DNA of 40,154 bases from NCBI GenBank assembly GCA_020343655.1, contig CP070805.1:792276-832429 (forward strand), in the 5' to 3' direction. A model generated the notes under the pieces. The model was not told the DNA's origin, ran no database searches, and was given only the letters and a program-made list of their open reading frames with translations. Shown in pieces: positions 18,801 through 27,518 of the stretch. A program made the position numbers and the translations under genes. Numbering within the stretch: the first letter of the stretch is position 1; each line of letters starts with the position of its first letter. This DNA is from Promethearchaeota archaeon. Lineage in GTDB: Archaea; Asgardarchaeota; Lokiarchaeia; Sigyniarchaeales; SOKP01.

Positions 18801-19078
18801 CTTCGTCCCTTAATTTCAAACCATCTATATGGTTCACCAGGATATTTTATTTGAGCTTCTTCGATTCCGGAACCATTTTTAAAAAGGTTCTTTAGTAGTT
18901 TAATTACTCGCTTGAAGTCCTCTGGATGTATAAATTCGTTAATTCCTTTAATTTTTATAAATTCTTGAAAATTAACGTATTCACATTGATACTTCTCATC
19001 TATAATGAAAATAAGATCATCAATATTTTCAGAGAAAATTTGACCAATTTTGCTGGGAATACTAAATGTGCTTGTCAT
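15887..19078 (-). CDS. Soluble multi-PAS sensor histidine kinase
   Basis: 1063 residues without membrane helices. Six PAS-type modules follow one another (about 1-115, 160-280, 285-405, 407-535, 570-690 and 692-815), most ending in the PAC-type 'DIT' turn and a linking helix LKESEEK. A helical linker at about 540-570 separates the fourth and fifth. The kinase core has H-box FITMAAHELKTPL with phospho-acceptor His844, N-box LISNAIKF, G1 DNGIGLAEDE and G2 GTGLGLYI. It should sense cytoplasmic signals (redox, ligands) and autophosphorylate. No response regulator lies within the window, so its partner is unknown. Such kinases are common in archaea and bacteria. Confidence 0.95.
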   Translation of the reverse strand: MTSTFSIPSKIGQIFSENIDDLIFIIDEKYQCEYVNFQEFIKIKGINEFIHPEDFKRVIKLLKNLFKNGSGIEEAQIKYPGEPYRWFEIKGRSFVDNEDSRKKAFLICRDITKFKEIEFEFKRSQKKYSELIDSLPEIRYWKLLQSKEGITTVQKTREMLDLVIDTIPQLIYWKDTNLIYLGCNSNFAIQNGFKDPSNIIGKSDNELKWLLTKLEYIQNCERNVMRYDKPEYNVIESLITADGNHVWFQINRIPLHNEKRKVVGILATYEDITIRKTSEQKLKESEEKYRSILDNIKESYFEVDLKGNFTFFNDALSELQGTPEDELFGMNYQNFVDEENKKKIFDVYRNVYETEQPELDFQYQFRNKNGDLVTCESSVYLRYDSDRKKIGFSGLARDITEKFHLEQKLKESEEKFRHLFESSPYAIWLMDLDGTIIDCNSTMKHLLSAYETEDLIGKKFTEVLSIIKRPEFLIRILKERFAKFLKGEKLDPLEFEITRFDEKKLWLEIQSSLVKVGNKTLIQALIQDITDKKVAEQKLRESQEELKILNKELEQNVLERSKDLIESEQQYRTTIDSLNDPLHVVDKDLKIILVNKEFKRWLSELNIEPDIFDKKIFEVFPFLPREVYEEYKKVFDTGTPLITMETTPLLDRNIITETRKIPIFSEGKVKQVITIIRDVTESKEMQDQLEESEENFRNMITNLDEGYYKVEMDGKILYHNPAFCKIAGYDRTENLIGKQQPLYWRNLEDREDYIGELLEKGFIRNYITSVKKKDGDEIVVQVNAHLIKDDNGKPIAIEGTFSDITEKFRLEQDLMESEKILRQQNIELKKLDKVKNDFITMAAHELKTPLISISGYTDYILMKHRSQLNLEITQDLITVQRNVNRLEVLMDQLLDVLKIDEEELKLQKELTNVSRIINDCIDELSYLINEKNLEIILNIDREIILDLDPTRIFAVFTNLISNAIKFTPDYGWIEISAKKEHNQYVFEVKDNGIGLAEDEIQRLFKKFERIKPPILNEHINIKDSGTGLGLYITKGIINAHGGKIWAISEGENKGSTFSFTLPI

Positions 19079-19304
19079 TTCTAACGATTACACCATTTAA
19101 TTTTTTAGGATTTAAATCATACAATTGTAAAAGAGAAAATTCTCCTTTTCTATTATAAAAATTGATAAATTAAAATATAATATTTATCTATTTAGAATTT
19201 GTTAGAGATAATATCTACAATCTAAAGAAAAAGTATAATCTAATTTTACCACTTTAATTTAACTCAATTTACCTGTCCACCTTCTCACAATTTTACGCAT
19301 TTTT

Positions 19305-19775
19305 TCATGTCATAAGATTATTTTTTACCTGTTCTTCTGACTTATTAGTTATGTCAATAATTTCTTGTATAAAATTATATTTAATGAACAGCTTCTTCCA
19401 ATCTTTTGAAATTAAACCATCTACAATATTTTTATGATTTTTCTTAAAACTATTAAATTTATTCACCCATTGTTTTAGTACCTCTTTTATAATATACTTT
19501 ACTTGAAATACAGGTAGTAATACAAGGTTATTTTGTGCCAAACGATACAAATTTCTATCTAAAAAGCACGATATAGAGAAAGGAGCCATTAATCTTAAAG
19601 TATCTCCTGACAGATATTCAGGAATCCCAATTGTTCTGCAACTCCTAGCTTATCAATAATCTAATCATCGTATAATGAATTCATCTTAAAAAATTCACTC
19701 ATATTATCTATATGTAATTTTAATTCATTTTTTTCGCTCAATTTTTTCCCAACAACACACGTTTTCACTTTTCAT
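19305..19775 (-). pseudogene. Decayed gene of unknown family
   Basis: A 94-residue frame (19305-19589) begins at an internal Met, but coding-like sequence continues upstream. The same frame extends back through IPEYLSGDTLRLMAPF. In a shifted frame, IIDKLGVAEQLG lies directly before it; an in-frame TAG at 19661-19663 then interrupts MSEFFKMNSLYDD, with further open sequence to about 19775. One missing base near 19625-19640 plus one stop would restore a protein of about 150 residues. This is best read as a broken gene. The family was not recognised and no intact copy is in the window. A rapidly evolving real small gene at 19305-19589 is the alternative. Confidence 0.6.
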
Positions 19776-19909
19776 GAACTTTACTCTCTCAATCTACCAA
19801 GTTCTTTTTTAAAAAATAAAGAATATAAAAAGTTTATATAATCTTATTATTAAGATCCTATTACTAAAATATAGGCTTATAAATATTGAAAAGAAAAACG
19901 GGATTTAGA
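19776..19909. other. AT-rich spacer
   Basis: With the decayed gene before it, this forms a gap of over 300 bp without an intact gene. Nothing else is visible: no RNA-like segment, no clear repeat, only AT-rich stretches. Confidence 0.4.
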
Positions 19910-20392
19910 TTATTTACCAATTTTGAAGATTTCTTGAATAGATTTATTTCTCTCTCTTTTAATAATCTCTTTCCAATTTGGTTCTATTGTATCAAAAGCA
20001 TTCTGAGTTAAACTTTTCAATTCTTTATCAGAAGAATCTAAAAAAGGTCCTAAAAATTCTAAAGCTCTTTTATCTCTAATTTTTGTTAAACTTTCTATAA
20101 TATAGATAATTCTATATTTATCAGGTTCGTATTTATCTAGTTCTTCTTTAAGTCGTTCTACAATTCTTAAGGTTGCTCTTCCGTCTTTTATTCGTCCTAA
20201 TGCTTCGATTATTTTATTAACAACTATATGATCTTTCTCAGATCTAAGAGCTCTACATAATAAATTCGTAGCTCGTCCATCTTCTAACAATCCAAGTTGC
20301 CTTGCAGCTTCTGCTCTTTTATGCCAATCATTATCGTGAAAAAGTTGTCTTATTAAGTTATTAAATTCTATGTTCTTCTCATGCCAATTCAT
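19910..20392 (-). CDS. HEAT-repeat protein
   Basis: 160 residues made of about four HEAT-like (PBS-lyase type) helical repeats. Recurring units are seen in WHKRAEAARQLGLLEDGRATNLL, HIVVNKIIEALGRIKDGRATLRIV and YIIESLTKIRDKRALEFLGPFL, with the typical 'Gly-x-x-x-Asp-x-Arg-Ala' turn. Such solenoids are scaffolds for protein contacts; no catalytic residues are evident. Located between the decayed gene and purD, all on the minus strand. Partner unknown. Confidence 0.82.
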   Translation of the reverse strand: MNWHEKNIEFNNLIRQLFHDNDWHKRAEAARQLGLLEDGRATNLLCRALRSEKDHIVVNKIIEALGRIKDGRATLRIVERLKEELDKYEPDKYRIIYIIESLTKIRDKRALEFLGPFLDSSDKELKSLTQNAFDTIEPNWKEIIKRERNKSIQEIFKIGK

Positions 20393-20489
20393 AATTCAAG
20401 AATAAACTAATTTTGATAATATTATAATTTGATTATTATAGAATATAAAACTCTAATAAATTGATAATCGACAAAATAATAAACAATTT

Positions 20490-21812
20490 TTATTTATTTA
20501 GAAGAGAATTCATATGATCAATTCGTTTTTGTAATAATTTTTGTGTTCCTACATCTTTTCTATGGAAAAGTTTTCCCTCAATACACTTCACTCCTGACTC
20601 TGCAATCTTTTCAGCTTCTCCTAAAGAATTTGCTATTCCTAATATTCCTATTGCTCTTGATGTTGTGGTATATATTCTTTCTCTATCTCGATAAACGGAA
20701 GCATAATAGTATTTTGCTCCAGTTTTATCAATTTTCTCTTTATTTATTTTGACTGGCTCATCCTTTTTAGGGTTAATAGGGTACCCTTCTGGAGCTAAAT
20801 ATTTACAAACTGTAGCCTTTCTTTCAAATTCAAAATTCTGAGATAAATTTCCATTTATAATAGCCCAACAAATATCGATAAAATTCCCTCTAAGGAGAGG
20901 CAAAACATTCATTGCCTCAGGATCACCCCATCGTGAATTGTATTCAATTAGCTTTAATCCTTTTGCTGTTTTCATGAATTGACCATACAAAAATCCTTTA
21001 TATTTTACCCCAGTTTCTAATTTAACTGCTGCTACTGTTTTTTTCATATCTTCAAGTGCCTTATTGACATCTTCTTGAGTAATAAATGGCATAAGATGAT
21101 CTTCCATAGAATAAGACCCCATCCCTCCTGTATTTGGTCCCTCATCATCTTCATATGCTCGTTTATGATCTTGTACCAATGGTGAACCAAGGACATTTTT
21201 TCCATCAACAAACGTTTGTAGAGTGAATTCCTCACCATCACATTTCTCTTCTAAGAGAAACCTGCTTTTCTGATTAACTAGGTCTTGACAGTATTTTAAT
21301 ATATCTTCCTTTGAAAAGAGGTGATCACCATAAACTTTGACTCCTTTGCCTCCAGTTAAACCTTCTGGCTTTACAACTATATTTTCTTCTCCCATTTCCA
21401 TTATATAACTCTCTACACCTTCCATCGAGTTAAAAGTTTTGCTTTTGACATTTGACTGTATTTTGTATTTTTCAAGCAAATTTCTTGTAAAAATTTTTGA
21501 CCCTTCTATTTGAGCTGCTTCAATTTTGGGGCCTACGCATGGAAAACCACCTCTCTCTAACGCATCAACAATTCCAACTACTAAAGGAGCCTCAGGACCA
21601 ATAACAACAAAATCAATATTTTTTTCTTCACAAAATTCAATGATTTGTTTAAAATCTGTTTCAGAATGAATCTTAATATCTTTACTTAGATCTTCTAATC
21701 CAGCATTTTTAAAACTCATAAATGCAAATAGGTTTGCACCTCCATTTACAAGAGCCTCACCAATAACATGCTCTCTCGCACCATGACCAACAATTAAGCA
21801 ATTATTAACCAT
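20490..21812 (-). CDS. purD: Phosphoribosylamine-glycine ligase
   Basis: About 440 residues, the usual length. It joins glycine to phosphoribosylamine with ATP, the second step of purine synthesis, in the cytoplasm. Seen: NCLIVGHGAREH at the N-terminus (GARS N domain), FVVIGPEAPLVVGIVDALE, the ATP-grasp glycine loop VKPEGLTGGKGVKVYG, DHKRAYEDDEGPNTGGMGSY, and EYNSRWGDPEAMNVLP. The frame also opens two codons earlier at a TTG (21818); the ATG at 21810-21812 is preferred. No other purine gene is next to it. Confidence 0.95.
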   Translation of the reverse strand: MVNNCLIVGHGAREHVIGEALVNGGANLFAFMSFKNAGLEDLSKDIKIHSETDFKQIIEFCEEKNIDFVVIGPEAPLVVGIVDALERGGFPCVGPKIEAAQIEGSKIFTRNLLEKYKIQSNVKSKTFNSMEGVESYIMEMGEENIVVKPEGLTGGKGVKVYGDHLFSKEDILKYCQDLVNQKSRFLLEEKCDGEEFTLQTFVDGKNVLGSPLVQDHKRAYEDDEGPNTGGMGSYSMEDHLMPFITQEDVNKALEDMKKTVAAVKLETGVKYKGFLYGQFMKTAKGLKLIEYNSRWGDPEAMNVLPLLRGNFIDICWAIINGNLSQNFEFERKATVCKYLAPEGYPINPKKDEPVKINKEKIDKTGAKYYYASVYRDRERIYTTTSRAIGILGIANSLGEAEKIAESGVKCIEGKLFHRKDVGTQKLLQKRIDHMNSLLNK

Positions 21813-22023
21813 AATCAACCAACAATGAGAATGTATCTATTTTAATTCTTAATATTAACTAATTAGGTAAACAACTAATTTTAACCTTAATTATTAACCA
21901 ATAATCAATAGCTCAACAAATCAAAGATGTAATTGAATATTAAATTTAGACTATACAATAAAAACTGAGAATGAATCTTAAATTTAAAAAGTGTTTAAAT
22001 TTAAGAATAATAAATCCAGTTGC

Positions 22024-23751
22024 TTAACCTTGTTTCATGTCTTTTGCCTTTGCTAGATATTCCGCCAGATTCTTCTTGATCTCCCTTTTATTATATTTTC
22101 CTACACTTGTCTTAGGTATTTCGTCAACAATTGCCACTAGTTTAGGAAGCATCCATTTAGTTATCTTACCTTTCTCTACACCCTCAATCCTTAGGAATTC
22201 AATCAGGTCCTCTTCCTTTTTGTCGGAACCAGGTAGAAGCTTTATGATGGCGAGAGCTTTTTCTCCCCAAACTTCGTCAGGAACACCTACAACGGTGGCT
22301 TCAAGGATGAAGTCAGCCAGAGCCGCCAGATTTTCGAGTAGAATGCTTGGAACCATTTCTGAGCCGCTTCTAATAATATCTGACATCCTATCGGCAATTA
22401 TTATAAAATCTTCCTCATCAACCTTTGCTAAATCCCCAGTATGAAACCATTCATCATACCATACATTTGAGGTCTTTTCAGGGTTCTTATAGTATTTTTC
22501 CATTACCCAGGGCCCACGGATAACGATCTGTCCAATAGTTTTATTATCATGAGGAATTGGCTTTCCATTTTCGTCGATAACTTCAACTTCAATCCCGGGA
22601 ACTGACATTCCTGTCTTAACTCTTACTTCATCCAGTTTTTCTTTTGACCAGTCTGTCATATATTTCTTGACAAAAGCCATTATGGTAACTGGTGCTGTTT
22701 CAGTCATACCATATCCTGAGCTTGCAGTAAATCCAGGAATCCTATTCTCGACCTTAGTTTTTAATCCCAATGGTAAAGCTCCTCCACCCACACTAACCGA
22801 TATAAGGCTACTCAAATCATATTTGTCCAAATCTTTATACTCAAGAAGTAGAGCTAGAATTGTTGGTACTACTGCCACAGTTGTTACTTTTTCAGTTTGA
22901 ACTAATTCGCAGAAACCTTCAACCGTAAATGTACCTGGTAACACCAATTTTACTCCCATAAAGACATAAAAAAAAGGTGCGCCCCAAGCATGGATGTGAA
23001 ATAGGGGAGTGATCACCATAGGAACAATATTCTCACCAAGATGTATATATGTCGGATCATTAACAAAACTAGTTCTGGCTATTAAATGCAAACTTTGGAG
23101 GTAAAGTGCTCTATGAGTGAACATAACTCCCTTAGGAAGCCCTGTAGTGCCAGTAGTATAACAAAGAGTAGCATAGTTATCTTCACTTAAATAAGACCAT
23201 TCAAATTTTTCAGATTCCTGTTTAAGCAATAACTCATACTCATAAAGATTTTCTATCTTTGTTACAGGCAGTCCTGGTTTATCTGACATGTATACGAACT
23301 TCTTTACAGTATTTTTTATTCGATCGTAGATGCTTTCAACCATGGGTAGAAGTAGATCATCAAAGAATATGACTTTATCCTCGGCATGATTTATAGTGTG
23401 GACAATGTGATCCAAGGCAAGTCTCACGTTGATCGGATGGAGTACTGCCCCACTACAGGGTACAGCATAATAAAGTTCTAGGTGTCTGTGTGTATTTAGT
23501 GCCATGGTAGCAACTCGTTCACCCGGTTCATCAGGTTTTCCTGGCTTTACGCCAAGAGAATTCAAAGCATTAGCTAAACGACAAGTACGCTTATACCACT
23601 CAATCCATGTAAAGCGGTGGTATTCACCCGAGACATGGTTTCGATAAACCACGCCAATCTCATTTGGATAAATCTCCACGGGTCTTTTCATAAAGGTCGT
23701 GAGAATTAGGGGATAGTGAGTACTAAATTCCGGATATGTTCTATACTCCAT
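22024..23751 (-). CDS. AMP-forming acyl-CoA synthetase
   Basis: 575 residues. The adenylate motif YTTGTTGLPKG is at about 198-208; GYGMTETAP, WFHTGDLA and the C-terminal PKTSVGKYNKREIKK with the catalytic Lys are present. The family activates fatty or other carboxylic acids to acyl-CoA through an acyl-AMP. The sequence resembles medium/long-chain fatty-acid ligases; the chain length cannot be told. Base composition stands out: two 60-bp lines sampled gave 42% and 52% GC against about 32% for a line of neighbouring purD, and codon choice is different. This suggests recent transfer. It has a GGAG ribosome binding site upstream of the ATG. Confidence 0.93.
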   Translation of the reverse strand: MEYRTYPEFSTHYPLILTTFMKRPVEIYPNEIGVVYRNHVSGEYHRFTWIEWYKRTCRLANALNSLGVKPGKPDEPGERVATMALNTHRHLELYYAVPCSGAVLHPINVRLALDHIVHTINHAEDKVIFFDDLLLPMVESIYDRIKNTVKKFVYMSDKPGLPVTKIENLYEYELLLKQESEKFEWSYLSEDNYATLCYTTGTTGLPKGVMFTHRALYLQSLHLIARTSFVNDPTYIHLGENIVPMVITPLFHIHAWGAPFFYVFMGVKLVLPGTFTVEGFCELVQTEKVTTVAVVPTILALLLEYKDLDKYDLSSLISVSVGGGALPLGLKTKVENRIPGFTASSGYGMTETAPVTIMAFVKKYMTDWSKEKLDEVRVKTGMSVPGIEVEVIDENGKPIPHDNKTIGQIVIRGPWVMEKYYKNPEKTSNVWYDEWFHTGDLAKVDEEDFIIIADRMSDIIRSGSEMVPSILLENLAALADFILEATVVGVPDEVWGEKALAIIKLLPGSDKKEEDLIEFLRIEGVEKGKITKWMLPKLVAIVDEIPKTSVGKYNKREIKKNLAEYLAKAKDMKQG

Positions 23752-23885
23752 TATCTTTCTCCATTGTTATTCAAATTTAAGAGATTAATTGCAAAAAATC
23801 ATTATGATAGATTTTTTCCAAACAGAATATTATTAAATATTCTTAGATTGGATTATATTTAAAAATATTTTAAAAAATATAAGAA

Positions 23886-25031
23886 ATGCTAGATGAAAAA
23901 TACAAGAAAGCCGCGAGGGCTATTGTTAAAGCTGGGGTATTTCCTTTTCCCATTAATGACACAATGCTTAAAATTTTAAAGAAATTAATAACTGAGGAAG
24001 AATTAGATTTAGTGTTGGCTTTTAAAAGAAATCCATCCCAAACTATAGAACAACTTAAACAAAATAGTAAATTATCAGAGGAACAAATTCAAAAATATGC
24101 GAAATCGCTTGCTAAAAAAGGGATAATTTTTAACCAACCAAGCTCAGCAGGGATTATGGTTTATAGATTAATGCCTATATTAATGGTTGGAATATTTGAA
24201 TATACATTTATGAGAAAAATCAAATTTACTGAAGAAGAAAAGGAAATTGCCAAACTCTTTGCTCAATTATTTCATGAATATAGTGGTTTTATTCAAGAAA
24301 ATTACGACATGATTGTCCCAGCAATCTTTGAAAGTGTACGTCCTTATGATCGTACTGTCTCTATTTTAGATAAAAATGTTTCAGGAGAAGAAATTCTTAT
24401 ATCTATAAATGAAGAACTAGAAGTTCCTGAACAGCAAATAATTCCAACTCAGGAGGTTGAGGCGATTATAAAAAAGTTTGATGATATTGCTGTAGGGCAC
24501 TGTTTCTGCAGGCATCATCAAGATTTATCGGAAAAACCGTGTAAAACCACTAGTTTGAGAGAAAATTGTTTTTCTTTTGGGAAAAGTGCTCGTTATACTA
24601 GTGAACAAGGTTTTGCTAGAATGATTTCAAAAGATGAAGCTTTGCAAATTTTAAAAAAATCCGAAGAATCAGGTCTAGTTCATAAAGCTATTCATACACA
24701 TTCGGATATTACTAAAATAGAGACATCAATCTGCAATTGTTGCAAATGTTGTTGTGGTGTTTTTGAGTGGTGGAGGATTGGAATGACTGCTCTTACTAAT
24801 TGGACGAATTTCTTGTCAAGCATAGACAGTAGTTTATGCATTGGATGTGGTACATGTGTAGAGAAATGCCCTGTAGATGCGATTCAATTAAATGATGATA
24901 ATATTGTGGAAGTAAATCCAACATATTGCATAGGTTGTGGCGTGTGTGCTCACTTTTGTTCTGAAAATGCTATATCCTTATTAGAAGGGATGAGAAAGGT
25001 TTATGTTCCTCCACCCAAATTAAGAAGCTAG
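23886..25031 (+). CDS. Winged-helix / 4Fe-4S ferredoxin protein
   Basis: 381 residues. Residues about 25-95 look like a winged-helix domain (ELDLVLAFKRNPSQTIEQL...KKGIIF). A Cys set follows at 206, 208, 219 and 228, then an unusual dense cluster Cys283, 285, 286, 288, 289, 290 (CNCCKCCCG). The C-terminus is a classical two-cluster ferredoxin: CxxCxxCxxxCP at Cys318, 321, 324, 328 and again at 348, 351, 354, 358. The protein could carry two to four Fe-S clusters and serve in electron transfer or redox sensing. Similar wHTH-ferredoxin proteins are common in anaerobic archaea, but their partner is not known to me. Stand-alone gene, divergent from the acyl-CoA synthetase. Confidence 0.85.
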   Translation: MLDEKYKKAARAIVKAGVFPFPINDTMLKILKKLITEEELDLVLAFKRNPSQTIEQLKQNSKLSEEQIQKYAKSLAKKGIIFNQPSSAGIMVYRLMPILMVGIFEYTFMRKIKFTEEEKEIAKLFAQLFHEYSGFIQENYDMIVPAIFESVRPYDRTVSILDKNVSGEEILISINEELEVPEQQIIPTQEVEAIIKKFDDIAVGHCFCRHHQDLSEKPCKTTSLRENCFSFGKSARYTSEQGFARMISKDEALQILKKSEESGLVHKAIHTHSDITKIETSICNCCKCCCGVFEWWRIGMTALTNWTNFLSSIDSSLCIGCGTCVEKCPVDAIQLNDDNIVEVNPTYCIGCGVCAHFCSENAISLLEGMRKVYVPPPKLRS

Positions 25032-25153
25032 ATATTTTAATAAACTTCTTATTCTTTTCTTAATTTTCCTCTAATTTTAATAAATTTTGATAAATTAATT
25101 ATAGCATTGGAAATTTTAAAGCTTAAGGAATTTAATATAACGGTTTTTTAAAA

Positions 25154-26104
25154 ATGGAAAAGGAAATTTGCATCGAATTTAGAAATGTTTCTAAAAGTTA
25201 TAAAGAACTTCTTGCATTAGATAATATTTCTTTTAGTATTCAAAAGGGAGATATTTTTGGTTATATTGGCCCTAATGGAGCTGGTAAGACGACTACAATT
25301 AAGATTTTAGTTGGATTAATAAAGAATTATCAAGGAAAAGTCTATATTTATGGAAAGGATATTGCTAAAAATAATCAAGACATGCATAAGCTAATTGGTT
25401 ATCACCCTCAAGAAGCCAATTTTCAAGAGTGGCGTACCGTTGATCACGCTTTTAAAACTTTTGGTCGTCTTTCTGAACTAGATTCTAAACGTCTTGAAAG
25501 TCGAATTCAAGATATTTTAAAATTAACTAATCTCTCAGATGTACGATATAAAAAAATAGCGTATTTATCCGGAGGTATGTTTCAAAAATTAAGGTTAGGT
25601 CAAGCTCTTTTACATGAACCAGAAATTTTAGTACTGGATGAGCCATTATCAGGTTTAGACCCAAGTAGTCGATTTCAGTTTAAAGAAATTATAAAAAAAC
25701 TTGCTAAAAGTGGGATTACAATTCTATTTTCATCACACATTCTAAGCGATGTCCAAGATATTGCTAATCAAATTGGTATATTAAATAAAGGAAAAATAAT
25801 GAAAATTGGATCTCCAGAAGAGCTTCAAAGTAGCTTTCATATAGGTAACATTATTGAAATCATTGTAGCAAAAAATACACCTCTCTGTGAAGATTTAGCA
25901 GAACTTTCTGAAGTTGAATTTATTAAGAAACCTGATGAATTTAAACAAGTTATTCATTTGAAATCTGATATTAATTTAGATCTTAGCATCTCCAAAATTC
26001 TAAATAGAGTAATGGAATGTAATTGTAAAATAAGACATTTTAATCTCGTAAAACCAAGTTTAGAAGATGTGTATTTAAAATATGTGGGAGGTGAGACTAA
26101 TTGA
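25154..26104 (+). CDS. ABC transporter ATP-binding protein (exporter type)
   Basis: 316 residues. Walker A GPNGAGKT at 39-46, Q-loop HPQEANF, signature LSGGM, Walker B ILVLDEPLSGLDP, switch His in LFSSHILSD. The C-terminal 80 residues are the extra domain usual in ABC-2 exporters (DrrA/CcmA type). The next gene starts inside its stop codon, so the two are translationally coupled and form one exporter. Substrate unknown. Confidence 0.94.
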   Translation: MEKEICIEFRNVSKSYKELLALDNISFSIQKGDIFGYIGPNGAGKTTTIKILVGLIKNYQGKVYIYGKDIAKNNQDMHKLIGYHPQEANFQEWRTVDHAFKTFGRLSELDSKRLESRIQDILKLTNLSDVRYKKIAYLSGGMFQKLRLGQALLHEPEILVLDEPLSGLDPSSRFQFKEIIKKLAKSGITILFSSHILSDVQDIANQIGILNKGKIMKIGSPEELQSSFHIGNIIEIIVAKNTPLCEDLAELSEVEFIKKPDEFKQVIHLKSDINLDLSISKILNRVMECNCKIRHFNLVKPSLEDVYLKYVGGETN

Positions 26105-26763
26105 GCCTAATCTTACTCTTCCTTGATGAATTAAAAGGATTTGCAAAATCAAAAGTTATGATAGTGCTATGGTTTGGATTGCCAATATTGTCTTTCTTAA
26201 TTCAATTTATCAATCCTGCTGAATTAGAAGGAATGCCCATCTCATTTTTAGTTTCCCTTGTTGTTTCAAGTATAGGAGGTACGCTTTCCGTCATTATGCT
26301 GAGTACTTCAATTGTTAATGAAAAAAATCGTCATGTTTATGAATTATTTCTAGTTAGACCAGTAAGACGTAGTAGTATACTCATAGCAAAATATTTAGCA
26401 GTTTACTTATGTTTAGTTATTGCAATATCAATTTCGCTTACTGTTGGTCTTATTTTTGATGCTTTTACTGGTGATTTAATAGAAAATTACTTGGATATCA
26501 CATTTGAATCTTTAATTACTGGTGTTTCTTCAATGTCTATAACATGTTCTATAGGGATCTTCATTGGTGTTTTAATATCATCTGTACCTGTAGCAGCGAT
26601 TTTATCAGTTTATTTGGGAAGTCAATTATCATCAATTATAATATTACCTACATTCTTTATACCAGATTTAAACACTGAATTGTTAGCATTAACTTTAGGA
26701 ATATCACTTACTATTATAATGATGGGAATGAATATACTTTTATTCAATCGAAAGCAATTTTAA
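26101..26763 (+). CDS. ABC-2 type permease
   Basis: 220 residues with six hydrophobic helices. The TTG start at 26101 overlaps the TGA of the ATPase gene (26102-26104) by three bases. VRPVRRSSILIAKYLAVYL after the second helix is the ABC-2 permease coupling motif, and an NEKNRHVYELFLVRP loop precedes it. It makes the membrane half of the exporter encoded with the upstream ATPase, probably as a dimer. Confidence 0.9.
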   Translation: MSLILLFLDELKGFAKSKVMIVLWFGLPILSFLIQFINPAELEGMPISFLVSLVVSSIGGTLSVIMLSTSIVNEKNRHVYELFLVRPVRRSSILIAKYLAVYLCLVIAISISLTVGLIFDAFTGDLIENYLDITFESLITGVSSMSITCSIGIFIGVLISSVPVAAILSVYLGSQLSSIIILPTFFIPDLNTELLALTLGISLTIIMMGMNILLFNRKQF

Positions 26764-26811
26764 ACTCTTAAAAATAATATACTCGTTTATTATCTTAATC
26801 AGATAGGCTGT

Positions 26812-27405
26812 TTATTTATCTTCGTTTTTATTTTTTGAAGAAAATTTCTGAAAAGCGAAAATGATTCTTTGAAGGACAGTTATATTAGTTCCAATTGCCA
26901 GAACCACCATCGTCCACCAAATAGCTGTGGGGAACCAAATTTGTAAGATAGCTCCAATAAATAAAATAGGTACACGATCAGTACGCTCTAGAATACCTAC
27001 ACCATATAAATTATCAATTCCTAGAGTTTCAATTTTAGCTCGAGTATAAGAGGTTAAAAATGCTCCAATAATTACACTAAGACCAATTTCAAGTGTTGTA
27101 TATCCCCCAAGAATCACTCCAGAAAACAAAAAGAAATCTCCAATTCGATCCAATGTAGAATCTAGAAATCCCCCTAATAATGTAGGCCCTTGGAGTCGAG
27201 CAACTACCCCATCTAATTGGTCAAAAAATTCAGTAATGAAGAGAAAAACAATTATTATAATTAAAAAATGATACGTAAACCCTATAAAGGTAATAATAGC
27301 CGATATTAAACCAAATAATGTAAAATAATTCGCAGGTATTTTAACTAACTTTCTACCTAAGGGAAGAAGTAGTTTTTCAGAAAATTTTTTAACTTGTAAG
27401 AGCAT
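26812..27405 (-). CDS. CDP-alcohol phosphatidyltransferase (archaetidylinositol phosphate synthase-like)
   Basis: 197 residues, six membrane helices. The catalytic motif DG-x2-AR-x8-G-x3-D-x3-D is intact in DQLDGVVARLQGPTLLGGFL followed by DSTLDRIGD. The later SYTRAKIETLG and GVGILERTDRVPIL match archaeal and actinobacterial inositol-phosphate synthases rather than PgsA. The family replaces CMP of CDP-archaeol by an alcohol phosphate, giving archaetidylinositol phosphate. Substrate choice is inferred. It converges on the ABC permease gene. Confidence 0.88.
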   Translation of the reverse strand: MLLQVKKFSEKLLLPLGRKLVKIPANYFTLFGLISAIITFIGFTYHFLIIIIVFLFITEFFDQLDGVVARLQGPTLLGGFLDSTLDRIGDFFLFSGVILGGYTTLEIGLSVIIGAFLTSYTRAKIETLGIDNLYGVGILERTDRVPILFIGAILQIWFPTAIWWTMVVLAIGTNITVLQRIIFAFQKFSSKNKNEDK

Positions 27406-27494
27406 AAGATTATTTTCTCTATTTTTTTATTATTAATCTTTTTTTAAAATTAAGATTATAGAAAAATAAAGTTTTACCCACTAGCTAATAAATT

Positions 27495-27507
27495 AAAAAA
27501 AAAAAAA
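27495..27507 (-). terminator. Poly-T terminator
   Basis: Thirteen consecutive A's on the plus strand, T13 on the minus strand, 12 bp past the stop of the carboxypeptidase gene. It is the longest homopolymer noticed in the window. Confidence 0.55.
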
Positions 27508-27518
27508 TTGAAAGAATT

